Of a DNA stretch of 64,000 bases, positions 51,155-59,487 are shown piece by piece. The notes beneath the pieces were generated by a model. The model saw nothing but the letters and a program-made list of their open reading frames with translations. It did not search any database and was not told the origin of the DNA. A program made the position numbers and the translations under genes. Every line of letters starts with the position of its first letter. Within the stretch, counting starts at the first letter, position 1. Source of the stretch: Nitrospira defluvii (lineage in GTDB: Bacteria; Nitrospirota; Nitrospiria; Nitrospirales; Nitrospiraceae); contig WYAX01000012.1 of assembly GCA_011525625.1 (NCBI GenBank), positions 248,001 to 312,000 of the forward strand, written 5' to 3'.

Positions 51155-51805
51155 GTGATTGCACAGGGATGTCGAATCGCGAGTCAATGGTGCCTGGCGG
51201 TGGGATTGGCGCTGCTCTGGGGTTGTGCCGGAACCGGGGAAATGGTGTCGGTCAATGTGCAACCGCAGCAACCGTTCGTGCAGAGCGGCCAGCCCGAGCC
51301 GTTAAAAATCGTCATCGAGCCGTTTGAGGACCTTCGCGCAGACCGGTCGAAGATCGGCCAGCGGACCCACCTGGGCGGTGGCGTGACCAACTTCAATGTC
51401 ACCGGCGGGTCTCCGGGCGTGACGGTCGCCGAAGCCTTGGCCGAAGCCTTGCGGTGGCGCGGGTGGAATCGCCGGGGCTGGGATGCGCGCGTCGTGCAGT
51501 CGGGCGTGGGAGTGTCGGGCGCGGATATCGTCATCGGTGGAGAAATTCTGAATTTTTCGGCGAACGCCAAGAGCCGCGTGTTCAACACCAAACTGACGGG
51601 TGAGAGCCGACTGGTCATCAAGGTAAAGAACCTCGCGGATGACAGCAGTACGCAGCGGAACGTTCAGGGCGAACAGACGAAGCTGGTGTTTTGGTTTACC
51701 AGCGAAGATGTGGAGAGTCTCATGTCCGGCCTCCTGCAGGACGGCATCGAACGCTTCATTGCCGATACGAAAATCGAGGGCCGCGGGTTGAAGTCCGTCA
51801 AGTGA
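51155..51805 (+). CDS. Lipoprotein, YajG-like
   Basis: A 216-residue lipoprotein with lipobox LLWGC. The mature part (KIVIEPFEDLRADRSKIGQRTHLGGG, VTVAEALAEALRWRG, ADIVIGGEILNFS, FSANAKSRVFNTKLTGESRLVIK) resembles the YajG/DUF-type lipoproteins that carry a TolB-N-like domain. AGGGAGG lies about 5 nt before GTG 51155; ATG 51128 would give a longer, less usual N-terminus. The envelope role is unknown. Confidence 0.72.
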   Translation: MIAQGCRIASQWCLAVGLALLWGCAGTGEMVSVNVQPQQPFVQSGQPEPLKIVIEPFEDLRADRSKIGQRTHLGGGVTNFNVTGGSPGVTVAEALAEALRWRGWNRRGWDARVVQSGVGVSGADIVIGGEILNFSANAKSRVFNTKLTGESRLVIKVKNLADDSSTQRNVQGEQTKLVFWFTSEDVESLMSGLLQDGIERFIADTKIEGRGLKSVK

Positions 51806-51850
51806 GGCGTCCCCGGTTCCAGATCGGCGCGCAATCCGGGGAGGGACATT

Positions 51851-52912
51851 GTGCGTGAACGGCGGTGGGAAACCCCAGGCCGGCTGACCTTTCAAGAGGT
51901 CCTCGCGGTCGGGGAACGCCTGGCTGCCTTGGGGCTGAAACCGGCGCATCCCGCCAAGGACGTCATCTGCTACGTCGAGGATTGGGCGGTCGAGTCCCCG
52001 GAGGCCTTCGACCTGCTCGACCATTGGGCCACGGAAGACGTGACCCTGGTCCACATTCGCGAATCCTGGAAGGGCGATTTTTTTCTGTTGGCGGGCGGCT
52101 ACCACACCGTCTATCAGCGCTACCAGGATGTCGGTACCTACTGCTCCATCAGCCATCCCTGGCGCACCAAACCCGGTCTGAGATTTCATCACCCCCTGTC
52201 CATGTTCTGGCTGGGTTTCCGGCACAACCATGCGTTCATCCGCGTGCGTCTTCATACACGAGACGTTGTGACACCGGGGGAGACGCGGGAGGATGCACAG
52301 CGCAGCGAGTGGATCGATGAGCGGCGGGCCATCTTTCTCGATGCCATCGCCACCTTGGAGTTGCCGGTCGAGACCTCCGTCGACAACGACAGCGTGGTGC
52401 TACGCCCCTCAGATCCTGCAACACCGTTCTTCTGTTCCTGGCCCGATGCCTTCGGGCCCTGCCAGTTTGAGTACAACACTCTGGATGCCTATGAGTTTCT
52501 GGTGCCGGCCAGCCGGTTAGCGGCCACCTTTGCGCCGCAGCCGGCCGGGGTGCGGGCCTATCTCACGGGGTTTTCCCACCCGGCATTGGAGGCGTTTGCC
52601 ACGGTGCAGCCCGGGGCCCGCTCCGTCTACCGTTGTTCCGTGCATTGCGCGCTGGGGGAATTGCCCGAAGTGTTGACCACGATTGAGCCGCACGGGCGTC
52701 TGTATAGCACACTGTGCGAATTTCAAACCCAGGACCTGATGCCGGAAGGGGCCGATGCGTCGGCGATCATCGGGATTGTCGGAGGGGGCGGCGGCTTCCA
52801 GTTGGAGGCGCGGCTCAATCGGGCTCCCTTGGCCGAGGAACACATGGCCGGCTGGTTGGAGCGACTGTTGGGGATGTCGGTTGTGTATGCTCCGCTCCCC
52901 CCCTTCCTGTAG
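51851..52912 (+). CDS. Conserved hypothetical protein
   Basis: A 353-residue soluble protein. There is no signal peptide. Blocks include TFQEVLAVGERLAALG, VICYVEDWAVESPEAFDLLDHW and FFLLAGGYHTVYQRYQDVGTYCS. A glycine loop, IIGIVGGGGGF, lies near the C-terminus. No domain is recognised. GTG 51851 follows GGGAGGG. Confidence 0.68.
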   Translation: MRERRWETPGRLTFQEVLAVGERLAALGLKPAHPAKDVICYVEDWAVESPEAFDLLDHWATEDVTLVHIRESWKGDFFLLAGGYHTVYQRYQDVGTYCSISHPWRTKPGLRFHHPLSMFWLGFRHNHAFIRVRLHTRDVVTPGETREDAQRSEWIDERRAIFLDAIATLELPVETSVDNDSVVLRPSDPATPFFCSWPDAFGPCQFEYNTLDAYEFLVPASRLAATFAPQPAGVRAYLTGFSHPALEAFATVQPGARSVYRCSVHCALGELPEVLTTIEPHGRLYSTLCEFQTQDLMPEGADASAIIGIVGGGGGFQLEARLNRAPLAEEHMAGWLERLLGMSVVYAPLPPFL

Positions 52913-52922
52913 GGACGCCGGC

Positions 52923-53046
52923 CGCTGAGCATGCCCCCCAGCTGCGTTCTCAGGTCGAAAAAATCCTCGACGTACCGCCAAGGGTACGCCTCCGGTTCTT
53001 TCTCCCTTGCGGCCTTGCTGGATGGCCATGTTGAGCTGCCGGATTC
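52923..53046. repeat. REP-like repeat unit
   Basis: The dyad CTCGACGTACC...GGGTACGCCTCCGG is followed by TTGCGGCCTTGCTGGATGGC, as in the array at 40281-40757. AGCTGC and its complement close the ends. The rest of the gap (to 53208) holds a TTGACA box at 53175 and no gene. Confidence 0.65.
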
Positions 53047-53208
53047 TGGCTATTCAACGCGGTGCCCGGTGGCGTGCTCGCTTCGTTCACGGACTCGACG
53101 TACCAGATAACGTCGCCCATTCCGACGACCCAATCATGCCCTTCACATGTGCAAGCCCCAATATCGCTCTTCGTTTGACAATCGCCCGCGTCTCCTGAAA
53201 TCTAGCGC

Positions 53209-54321
53209 ATGGTCTCATTACAACGTTTCCAATCGGTCTTGGGGAAACCCTATCTGCCCCCGCTGTTTTTCTTCGGTGGCGTGACATACGACACGCTCGT
53301 GCTGACACGCATCGACCGTCTGCGCGACAACCTGCTCTTGTTGGCCTACCTGAGCCTGCTGGGTTTTCTGATCGTGCTGACCGGGCGTTTGGGGACACAG
53401 GAAGCCACGGTCGACGATCTCCCCCCGGATGCGCCGATCTTCATGAAATGGGTGGTGCAAGCCAAACCCTATGCGCCGATGGCGATTCAGTTCCTGCTGG
53501 GCAGCCTGTTCAGCGCCTACGCGATTTTTTATTCCAAGAGCGCCACCTTTGCCGGGACCGCCGTATTCTTCTGCGTCCTGGTGGCATTCCTCGTGGCGAA
53601 CGAATTTCTCCGCAGCCGGCTGTCGAATGTGCAATTGCTGGTGAGTCTCTACGCCCTCGTGTGCTTCGCGTTCTTCACCTTTTTCCTGCCGGTGATGACG
53701 GGATGGATGAATGCAGCGGTCTTTCTCTCCGGGGCCGTGCTGACCGTGCTGGTGGTCCTGCGCGTCGTGCAGTTGATCTATCGGCATAACTCCGATCGTA
53801 CGTCCCGCGAGGCGATGTGGGCCGTTGCTCCGGCGGTGGCGCTCGTCGGGTTGCTGGTGGGATTCTATGTCTTAAACTGGATTCCCCCGGTGCCGCTGTC
53901 GTTAAAGCATGGCGGCATCTATCACGAGGTGAAGCGTTCGGGCGACCGGTTCGAACTGAGTTTCGAAAAGTCCTGGTACGAGGTGTGGAAGGCCTCAGAC
54001 ACGGTCGTTCCGGCCGACGATCCGGTTTATTGTTTCACGGCGGTGTTCGCGCCGGTGGCGCTCAAGACGACGATCTATCACCATTGGTATTACCGCCCCG
54101 ACGCCGGTCAGCCCTTCACCCCTGCCGACCGCATTCCGCTCAAGATTTCCGGTGGGCGGGCGGGTGGGTATCGCGCGTACACGTTTAAGGAGGGGCTCGA
54201 TCCGGGAGATTGGCGCGTCGATGTGGAAGTCGAAGACGGGCGTGTGATCGGCCGAATGGCGGTCAAGGTGCTGGACAAGACGGCCGTCGGGCCGCTGTCC
54301 TTGACGACGGTGGTGTACTAG
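53209..54321 (+). CDS. DUF2914 membrane protein
   Basis: A 370-residue protein. Six or seven TMs fill residues about 15-245. The C-terminal DUF2914 domain (about 280-365) has VYCFTAVFAPVALKTTIYHHW, GGRAGGYRAYTFKEGLDPG and DWRVDVEVEDGRVIG. Function unknown. No ribosome site precedes the ATG. TTGACA lies at 53175-53180 and AAATCT at 53198-53203, 5 nt before the ATG, so the mRNA may be leaderless. The stop touches the MITE-like element that follows. Confidence 0.85.
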   Translation: MVSLQRFQSVLGKPYLPPLFFFGGVTYDTLVLTRIDRLRDNLLLLAYLSLLGFLIVLTGRLGTQEATVDDLPPDAPIFMKWVVQAKPYAPMAIQFLLGSLFSAYAIFYSKSATFAGTAVFFCVLVAFLVANEFLRSRLSNVQLLVSLYALVCFAFFTFFLPVMTGWMNAAVFLSGAVLTVLVVLRVVQLIYRHNSDRTSREAMWAVAPAVALVGLLVGFYVLNWIPPVPLSLKHGGIYHEVKRSGDRFELSFEKSWYEVWKASDTVVPADDPVYCFTAVFAPVALKTTIYHHWYYRPDAGQPFTPADRIPLKISGGRAGGYRAYTFKEGLDPGDWRVDVEVEDGRVIGRMAVKVLDKTAVGPLSLTTVVY

Positions 54322-54513
54322 CCCGCATGATTCATGAACGGTTCTGCGGCACTCGCCGATCCGCTGTTCCGGCAGGCCTGCGGCCGACGGACTGGCCCCT
54401 CGGTCCCTCGACGTCCTGCACAAGTACGCCTCGAGCCCTCACGGCTCCGTGCGCCGGTCTCACGACGCGGCTTGGCGATTTCGCGACGAACTATCATGAA
54501 TAATCCGGGCTAG
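54318..54513. repeat. MITE-like element, copy 2
   Basis: 196 bp with 20-bp terminal inverted repeats that differ at two positions (CTAGCCCGCATGATTCATGA; right end 54494-54513). Internally it matches the reverse complement of 13290-13482. It lies right at the stop codon of the DUF2914 gene; TAG overlaps the left terminus. Confidence 0.8.
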
Positions 54514-54697
54514 GCATGATAGAAGGCTCGAAGGCCCTCCAATGATTCGAACGGCACCAGGGCATCGGCGGGCGTTGGGCTTGGCTTGATGGGGCGGAAC
54601 GATCGTAGCAGAATGGGGTTCCGTGACAGGCTGGATCGGTACACTCTGTAAGCATGAGCATGACGGTCTCGGCCAAAGAAAGGGAGTACGTGCGTGA

Positions 54698-55054
54698 ATG
54701 AGAAGCTTGTCGCCCTGTCCTGATAAACCTAATTGTGTCTCGACGACCGCGGGGGAGGAGCGCCACGCGATTGCGCCGTTCCGCTATCGAAAAAGCCGTG
54801 CGGAGGCGAAAGAGGCGCTCAAGGCTGTTATGGCCGGTCTGCCACGTACGACGCTGGTGGAAGAAGACGACGCCTACCTCCATTTCGAATGCACCAGCCT
54901 CTTGTTTCGCTTTGTCGACGATGTGGAGTTTCTGTTCGACGAAGAGCGCAAGACCATCCATTTCCGCTCGGCTTCCCGTGTCGGATACGGCGACCTGGGT
55001 GTGAACCGTCGCCGGATGGAAGCACTCCGGTCGCTGGTGGATGGTACGCTCTAA
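54698..55054 (+). CDS. DUF1499 family protein
   Basis: A 118-residue protein with the DUF1499 core: CPDKPNCVST at the N-terminus, then LVEEDDAYLHFECTSLLFRFVDD, VEFLFDEE, IHFRSASRVGYGDLGVNRRR. The function is unknown. AAGGGAG lies 11 nt before the ATG. The frame opposite on the minus strand is a shadow. Confidence 0.85.
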   Translation: MRSLSPCPDKPNCVSTTAGEERHAIAPFRYRKSRAEAKEALKAVMAGLPRTTLVEEDDAYLHFECTSLLFRFVDDVEFLFDEERKTIHFRSASRVGYGDLGVNRRRMEALRSLVDGTL

Positions 55055-55097
55055 CATTCACATGGTGTGCTCATCTGCTGCCCAGGGAGGCTTTGGT

Positions 55098-55994
55098 ATG
55101 ATTCGTCGCCACATCGGGCTGCTGTTCCTGTTGTTGGGCTTGATGGTCGGCGGTCCTGTTTCACCGTCGATGGCCGATGAGGTGAAACCGGCGGCGCTGC
55201 CCTGGATCATGGGACCGACCGATGCGAAGTTAGGCGATCAAGCTCTGCTGAAATTGCCGAAGGGCTATCAATTTCTTGGTGCCCAAGAGACGCAGCAATT
55301 GCTGAAACAAATGGGCAACTTCCCGTCGGGCTCGGAATTGGGGCTGATTACGGCGACAGGGGAGGGGGAAGAGTGGTTCATGGTGGTGCGGTACATCGAC
55401 GCGGGGTATGTAAAAGACGACGAGGCGGCGAACTGGGATGCCGACGCGTTGATGGCGGCCATCAAGGAAGGAACGGACGAGGATAACGAACGGCGGCAGG
55501 CTCAGGGCTTTCCTCCGCTGGTCATTCGTGGCTGGGAGGAGACGCCCCATTACGATAAGGCGGCGAACAAGGTGGTGTGGGCGATCTCGGCGCAGGAACG
55601 CGACTCGGTCGGGGTCAACTACAACACGCTGGCGTTGGGGCGGCAGGGCTACCTGAGCATGAACATGGTGGGGTCGTTGGAGCACCTGGCGGTGTTGAAA
55701 CCCCATGTCGGCCTCCTGTTGGCCAATGTGGAGTTCGTCGAAGGCAAGCGGTACACCGACTTCAACAGCACGACCGACAAGGTAGCGGCGGTGGGCCTGT
55801 CGGCGCTGATTGCCGGGGCGGCCGTCAAGTCCGGCCTGCTGGCGAAGCTCTGGGCGTTCATCATTCCCTTAGTGATGGCGGGAAAGAAGTTGCTGATGCT
55901 GGCAGTCATTGCGCTCGGTGGGCTTGCGGCCAAGTACCTCAAGAAGAAACCTCACGCTGAGCAGCCGGGCGGCGGCGGAGGCCTGTCCTCGTGA
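55098..55994 (+). CDS. DUF2167 membrane protein
   Basis: A 298-residue protein. The signal peptide ends near PSMA-DE. The DUF2167 domain spans about 30-235 (GPTDAKLGDQALLKLPKGYQF, NWDADALMAAIKEGTDEDN, GWEETPHYDKAANKVVWAI). Two C-terminal TMs and a Gly-rich tail follow. AGGGAGG precedes ATG 55098. The stop overlaps the next start (GTGA), tying it to the site-2 protease. Both may act in envelope signalling; function unknown. Confidence 0.88.
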   Translation: MIRRHIGLLFLLLGLMVGGPVSPSMADEVKPAALPWIMGPTDAKLGDQALLKLPKGYQFLGAQETQQLLKQMGNFPSGSELGLITATGEGEEWFMVVRYIDAGYVKDDEAANWDADALMAAIKEGTDEDNERRQAQGFPPLVIRGWEETPHYDKAANKVVWAISAQERDSVGVNYNTLALGRQGYLSMNMVGSLEHLAVLKPHVGLLLANVEFVEGKRYTDFNSTTDKVAAVGLSALIAGAAVKSGLLAKLWAFIIPLVMAGKKLLMLAVIALGGLAAKYLKKKPHAEQPGGGGGLSS

Positions 55995-56704
55995 AAATTC
56001 TTCTGCTGCTTCTCAGTGGCCTCAAGTTGGGCAAGATCGCCCTCACCGGCGGGACCATGCTCCTGTCGATGGTCGCCTATAGTTTTATCTTCGGCTGGCC
56101 GTATGCGGTGGGATTCGTCCTGCTGATCCTGTTTCACGAATTAGGGCACTATGCCGCCGCCAAACAGCGCAACCTCAATGTCGGTGCGCCGACCTTCATT
56201 CCCTTCGTCGGGGCCTGGATTCAACTCAAAGAGCAGCCGATGGATGTGGAAACCGAGGCCTATGTGGGAATCGCCGGGCCTGTCGCGGGGACCGTGGCGG
56301 CCACGGCCTGTTACTACGCTGCGGAATATACCCAGAGCCAATTGCTGCTGGCCCTGGCCTACGCCGGATTCATGATCAACCTGTTCAACCTCATTCCGCT
56401 TTCGCCGTTGGACGGCGGCCGGATCACCGCCATCATCTCGCCGAAGGTCTGGTGGCTGGGCGTGCCGATCCTGATCGGCCTGTTCGTCATGAACCAGAGC
56501 CCCATGCTGTTGTTGATCGCGATCATGGCGATCCCGCATGTCATGTCTACCTTCCGTGGCGGCCCCCATGGCCTGCCGGATCGGTACTATGAGGTGCCGC
56601 TGGCGACCAGGGTCAGCTATGGCCTCTACTACCTCGGCTTGGCCGCGTTTCTTGGTATCATGAGTTATGAGACGCACCTGCTGCTGCCATCCGGGCGAGG
56701 GTAG
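55991..56704 (+). CDS. Site-2 protease family zinc metalloprotease
   Basis: A 237-residue integral membrane protease. The zinc site is HELGHYAAAKQ (HExxH) at about 50, and the third ligand is in NLFNLIPLSPLDGGR (Asp). Six TMs are expected. The GTG start lies in the stop of the DUF2167 gene (GTGA), so they are coupled. Such proteases cut membrane-bound proteins inside the bilayer; the substrate is unknown. Confidence 0.9.
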   Translation: MKILLLLLSGLKLGKIALTGGTMLLSMVAYSFIFGWPYAVGFVLLILFHELGHYAAAKQRNLNVGAPTFIPFVGAWIQLKEQPMDVETEAYVGIAGPVAGTVAATACYYAAEYTQSQLLLALAYAGFMINLFNLIPLSPLDGGRITAIISPKVWWLGVPILIGLFVMNQSPMLLLIAIMAIPHVMSTFRGGPHGLPDRYYEVPLATRVSYGLYYLGLAAFLGIMSYETHLLLPSGRG

Positions 56705-56746
56705 CCGGATCTTCCACCTCACGTACTCGTTCCCAGGTTGGGCGTC

Positions 56747-57457
56747 GTGAACACATTCATGGCGGAAGTGGGCCGTATTCAGGGTCTAACGCATGACGTG
56801 CGGGCGATCGAGCTGCGCCTGCTGGAGCCAGCGAGCATCTCGTTTAAAGCCGGACAATTCGTCTCGTTCGAGGTGCCGAAGGAAGGACAGCCCCGCCCCG
56901 TCACCAGGCCCTATTCCATTGCCTCGTCGCCGGAGCAGCATGAGCGCATCCTTCTCGTCCTGAACCTGGTCGAGGGTGGGCCCGGTTCGAGTTACCTGTT
57001 TGGCCTGCGCGAAGGCGACCGGACGTCATTCAAGGGCCCGGCGGGGGCGTTTTACCTCCGGGACGATGAGACGAAGGATCTGCTGTTCGTGGCGACGGGA
57101 ACCGGCATCGCGCCAATATGGAGCATGATTTTGGCGCAGTTGCAGCGGCAGCCGGATCGGCCGGTCACGCTGTTCTGGGGGCTTCGTAGCCAGCGGGATC
57201 TCTATTGGCAGGACGAACTGGAAGCGTTGGCTGCGGCGCATCCCCACCTTACCGTCGTGACGACACTGTCTCGACCGGAGCCTGGGTGGCAGGGCGCGAG
57301 CGGGCGCGTGACGGCCTTGGTGGAAGAGAGGATCTCTTCCGTGAGCAATCTTGCCGTCTATCTTTGTGGCGGGAGCGGGATGATCAAAGATGTGACGGCC
57401 CGGATCAATGCCAAGGGGTTGTGCCCGATCTATCGCGAAAAATATTACGACGAATAG
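56747..57457 (+). CDS. FAD/NAD(P)H oxidoreductase, ferredoxin-NADP reductase type
   Basis: A 236-residue flavoprotein. The FAD domain has RPYSIASSP (residues about 54-62) and GGPGSSYLFGLREGD. The NAD domain has FVATGTGIAPIWSM and VYLCGGSGMIKDV. It ends in KYYDE rather than the usual aromatic pair. There is no ferredoxin domain. The start is unclear: GTG 56747, TTG 56738 or ATG 56759. The redox partner is unknown. Confidence 0.88.
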   Translation: MNTFMAEVGRIQGLTHDVRAIELRLLEPASISFKAGQFVSFEVPKEGQPRPVTRPYSIASSPEQHERILLVLNLVEGGPGSSYLFGLREGDRTSFKGPAGAFYLRDDETKDLLFVATGTGIAPIWSMILAQLQRQPDRPVTLFWGLRSQRDLYWQDELEALAAAHPHLTVVTTLSRPEPGWQGASGRVTALVEERISSVSNLAVYLCGGSGMIKDVTARINAKGLCPIYREKYYDE

Positions 57458-57462
57458 CAGGC

Positions 57463-57767
57463 CGATGAAAGCGGCCGCCAGCGGCGTTCTCGGTCGCCTG
57501 CCTCCCTGCGACGTAGAAACGATAAAACGGGACTACGGGTGGGGTTTATCCGTTCGCCAGGACTGTCTCAAGCGGCGAACGGGTCACACGAAGTGCGGTG
57601 TGTACCTCCTCAGTCGTCACGCTTCCTGCGGCCTTGCTGGACGACCTCTTTGATCGGCCTGCTTGTCGGAGTGATGAAAGCGGCCGCCAGCATCGTTCTC
57701 GATCGCCTGCCTCCCTGCGACGCACCGAGAGGGTCCTATCCCCGTCGAATGACAGCTGGCGCAGAAC
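57463..57767. repeat. Intergenic repeat region, CTGCCTCCCTGCGACG family
   Basis: Two copies (from 57463 and 57673) of a unit beginning GATGAAAGCGGCCGCCAGC and containing CGCCTGCCTCCCTGCGACG. The first also has GGTGTGTACCTCCTCAGTCG and TGCGGCCTTGCTGGACGACC. A third copy lies at 59129-59330. No gene is seen in this gap. Confidence 0.65.
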
Positions 57768-57956
57768 CTACTTCGCAGCGCGCTTGGTGGTATGTTGAAA
57801 GACGCACTTGGGACAGGTGTAGTGAATGAATTGCCCGCCGGCAACCAGCCGAGTGGTCATCGCGACCTTGCACCAGGTGCAGAGCCGTTCGGGCAAAGCG
57901 GCGGTCGAGGGCGACGCGTTGGACGGCGATGGAGATGGATCAGTCATGGGGCGCAT
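57768..57956 (-). CDS. Small zinc-ribbon protein
   Basis: A 62-residue protein. A Ser/Pro-rich N-terminus is followed by LCTWCKVAM and YTCPKCVFQH, two CxxC pairs 20 residues apart that would bind one zinc. ATG 57947 is an alternative start. It is divergent from the SpeD-like gene. The codon pattern and motif favour a real gene despite its size. Confidence 0.6.
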   Translation of the reverse strand: MRPMTDPSPSPSNASPSTAALPERLCTWCKVAMTTRLVAGGQFIHYTCPKCVFQHTTKRAAK

Positions 57957-58102
57957 TCTCGCTAAGGGTCTGAGAGTTTGTCAATGTGCGCGGTGCGGGA
58001 GAAATTTCAGCGATAAAGATTTACAGTGTTTCAACCCTTCAGTATAGTGCACCTACATGCTGCACCACTCCCACCACCCCCAACAGAAAGGTCGTATCGC
58101 AT

Positions 58103-58546
58103 ATGCACAACGCCGAAGGTGCCACCTCCGACGACATCTCATCATCTTCAGCCAGGATTGCTGATTCCGCGGTCCATCCGGACTCTGTCGGACCCGGCAA
58201 GGCCTGGGGTATTTGCACCTCCGTTGATCTCCACGATTGTATCCCCGAACGCATTCGCGACGCCAAACAGATCGAAGCCTATGTGGTGCAGCTCTGCGAA
58301 TTGATCGAAATGAAGCGATATGGTGCCTGCCAGATCGTCAATTTCGGTGAAGGGCGCGTGGCGGGCTACAGCATGGTGCAGTTGATCGAGACCTCCTTGA
58401 TCAGCGGTCACTTCGCCAACGACACCAACAGCGCCTATCTCGATATTTTCAGTTGCAAAGGGTATGAACCGACCGTCGTCGAAGAATTCTCCAAAGCGTT
58501 CTTCGGTGCCCGTCGTTCGAGCCATCGGGCTCTGTTACGGTACTAA
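58103..58546 (+). CDS. SpeD-like S-adenosylmethionine decarboxylase family protein
   Basis: A 147-residue protein with the AdoMetDC/SpeD fold (KAWGICTSVDLHDC, IEAYVVQLCELIEM, FGEGRVAGYSMVQL, AYLDIFSCKGYEP). Bacterial SpeD is cut at Glu-Ser-His to make a pyruvoyl group; here the segment reads LIETSLISGHF, so Glu is followed by Thr then Ser. It may still be processed at Thr-Ser, or it may be a divergent, non-decarboxylating member. AGAAAGG lies 12 nt before ATG 58103. No polyamine gene is next to it. Confidence 0.78.
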   Translation: MHNAEGATSDDISSSSARIADSAVHPDSVGPGKAWGICTSVDLHDCIPERIRDAKQIEAYVVQLCELIEMKRYGACQIVNFGEGRVAGYSMVQLIETSLISGHFANDTNSAYLDIFSCKGYEPTVVEEFSKAFFGARRSSHRALLRY

Positions 58547-58597
58547 CCTGCTACGTCCGCCCCGGCGGGGGACGTTGGCTCGCCGGGGCGCCATCGC

Positions 58598-58942
58598 ATG
58601 ACTCACGCACAAGCTAAAACGGTACGAGCCTTTTTTGCCACGCTCGCCGACAAACTGGACCCTGAGGCAGCTGAAGGACTGGATGTGGTGTACCAGTTCG
58701 ATCTGCATGGAGCCGACGGGGGGCAGTATCTCGTGCGGATCCGGGAGGGGGCCTGCCAGGTGTCGGAGGGCACTCATCCGGATCCGAATGTCACGTTGGC
58801 CATGTCGGGCGAGGATTGTCTCCGTGTGTTGAACGGTCAGGTCAGCGGCACGATGATCGCCATGACCGGTCGCCTCCGCATCAGCGGGGACATGGGGCTG
58901 GCGATGCAACTGGCGTCCCTCTTCCCAAGCCTCAGACCCTAA
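58598..58942 (+). CDS. SCP2 sterol-binding domain protein
   Basis: A 114-residue single-domain protein of the SCP2 lipid-carrier fold: VVYQFDLHGADGGQYLVRI, CQVSEGTHPDPNVTLAMSGEDCLRVL, GTMIAMTGRLRISGDMGLAMQL. It binds hydrophobic ligands; with HpnA in the window, hopanoid or fatty acyl ligands are conceivable. It follows the SpeD-like gene by 51 bp. Confidence 0.87.
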   Translation: MTHAQAKTVRAFFATLADKLDPEAAEGLDVVYQFDLHGADGGQYLVRIREGACQVSEGTHPDPNVTLAMSGEDCLRVLNGQVSGTMIAMTGRLRISGDMGLAMQLASLFPSLRP

Positions 58943-59487
58943 GAGCCTGTCCGAGTCATGCCATTCTGCTGCGGCAAATGAGCTGCAGGCATCTGCATCG
59001 TTCTCGGCACAAAAAATCCTCAACGTATTCGAGCGAATACGCCTCCGGTTTTTTTGCGCCTGTGGCCTCGCATCTACCAACAGCTCCTGTGCCTCGCAAC
59101 GAAGGATGACTCGGGCAGGCTCATGGCAGGCTGTTGAGCAATGCCGCCCGCGGCGTTCTCGGCCGCACGTCTCCCTGCGACGTACAACCGGGACTACTGG
59201 TGGGATGTATCCGTTCGCCAGGAATGTCTAGATCGGCGAACGGGTCGAACGAAGTGCGGTGTGTACCTCCTCAGTCGCCCTGCTTCCTGCTGCCTTGCTG
59301 GGCAGCCTTTCTGAACAGCCTGCACATCCCCAAACATCCGGCCAGGCGTTTTCGAGAAGAATGTGGCGGTGAGCCTCTGAGGGTCACGGCGAGCTCCCTA
59401 CGGCGCGTCACGTTTGTGAACGCCACCGAGAGAGTGAGGCGGCAGTGTCTTGTGAGGACTCTGCCGGCAGAATTTCCGCGCATCCTG
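58943..59487. repeat. Composite repeat region
   Basis: No gene is seen in these 545 bp. A REP-like unit (CTCAACGTATTCGAGCGAAT, ACGCCTCCGG) lies at 58990-59070. A copy of the 57463 family lies at 59129-59330. An end of the CTAGCAGG element (GAATTTCCGCGCATCCTGCT) lies at 59470-59492. The last one overlaps the stop codon of the RND gene, whose TAG is supplied by the repeat terminus. Confidence 0.65.
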
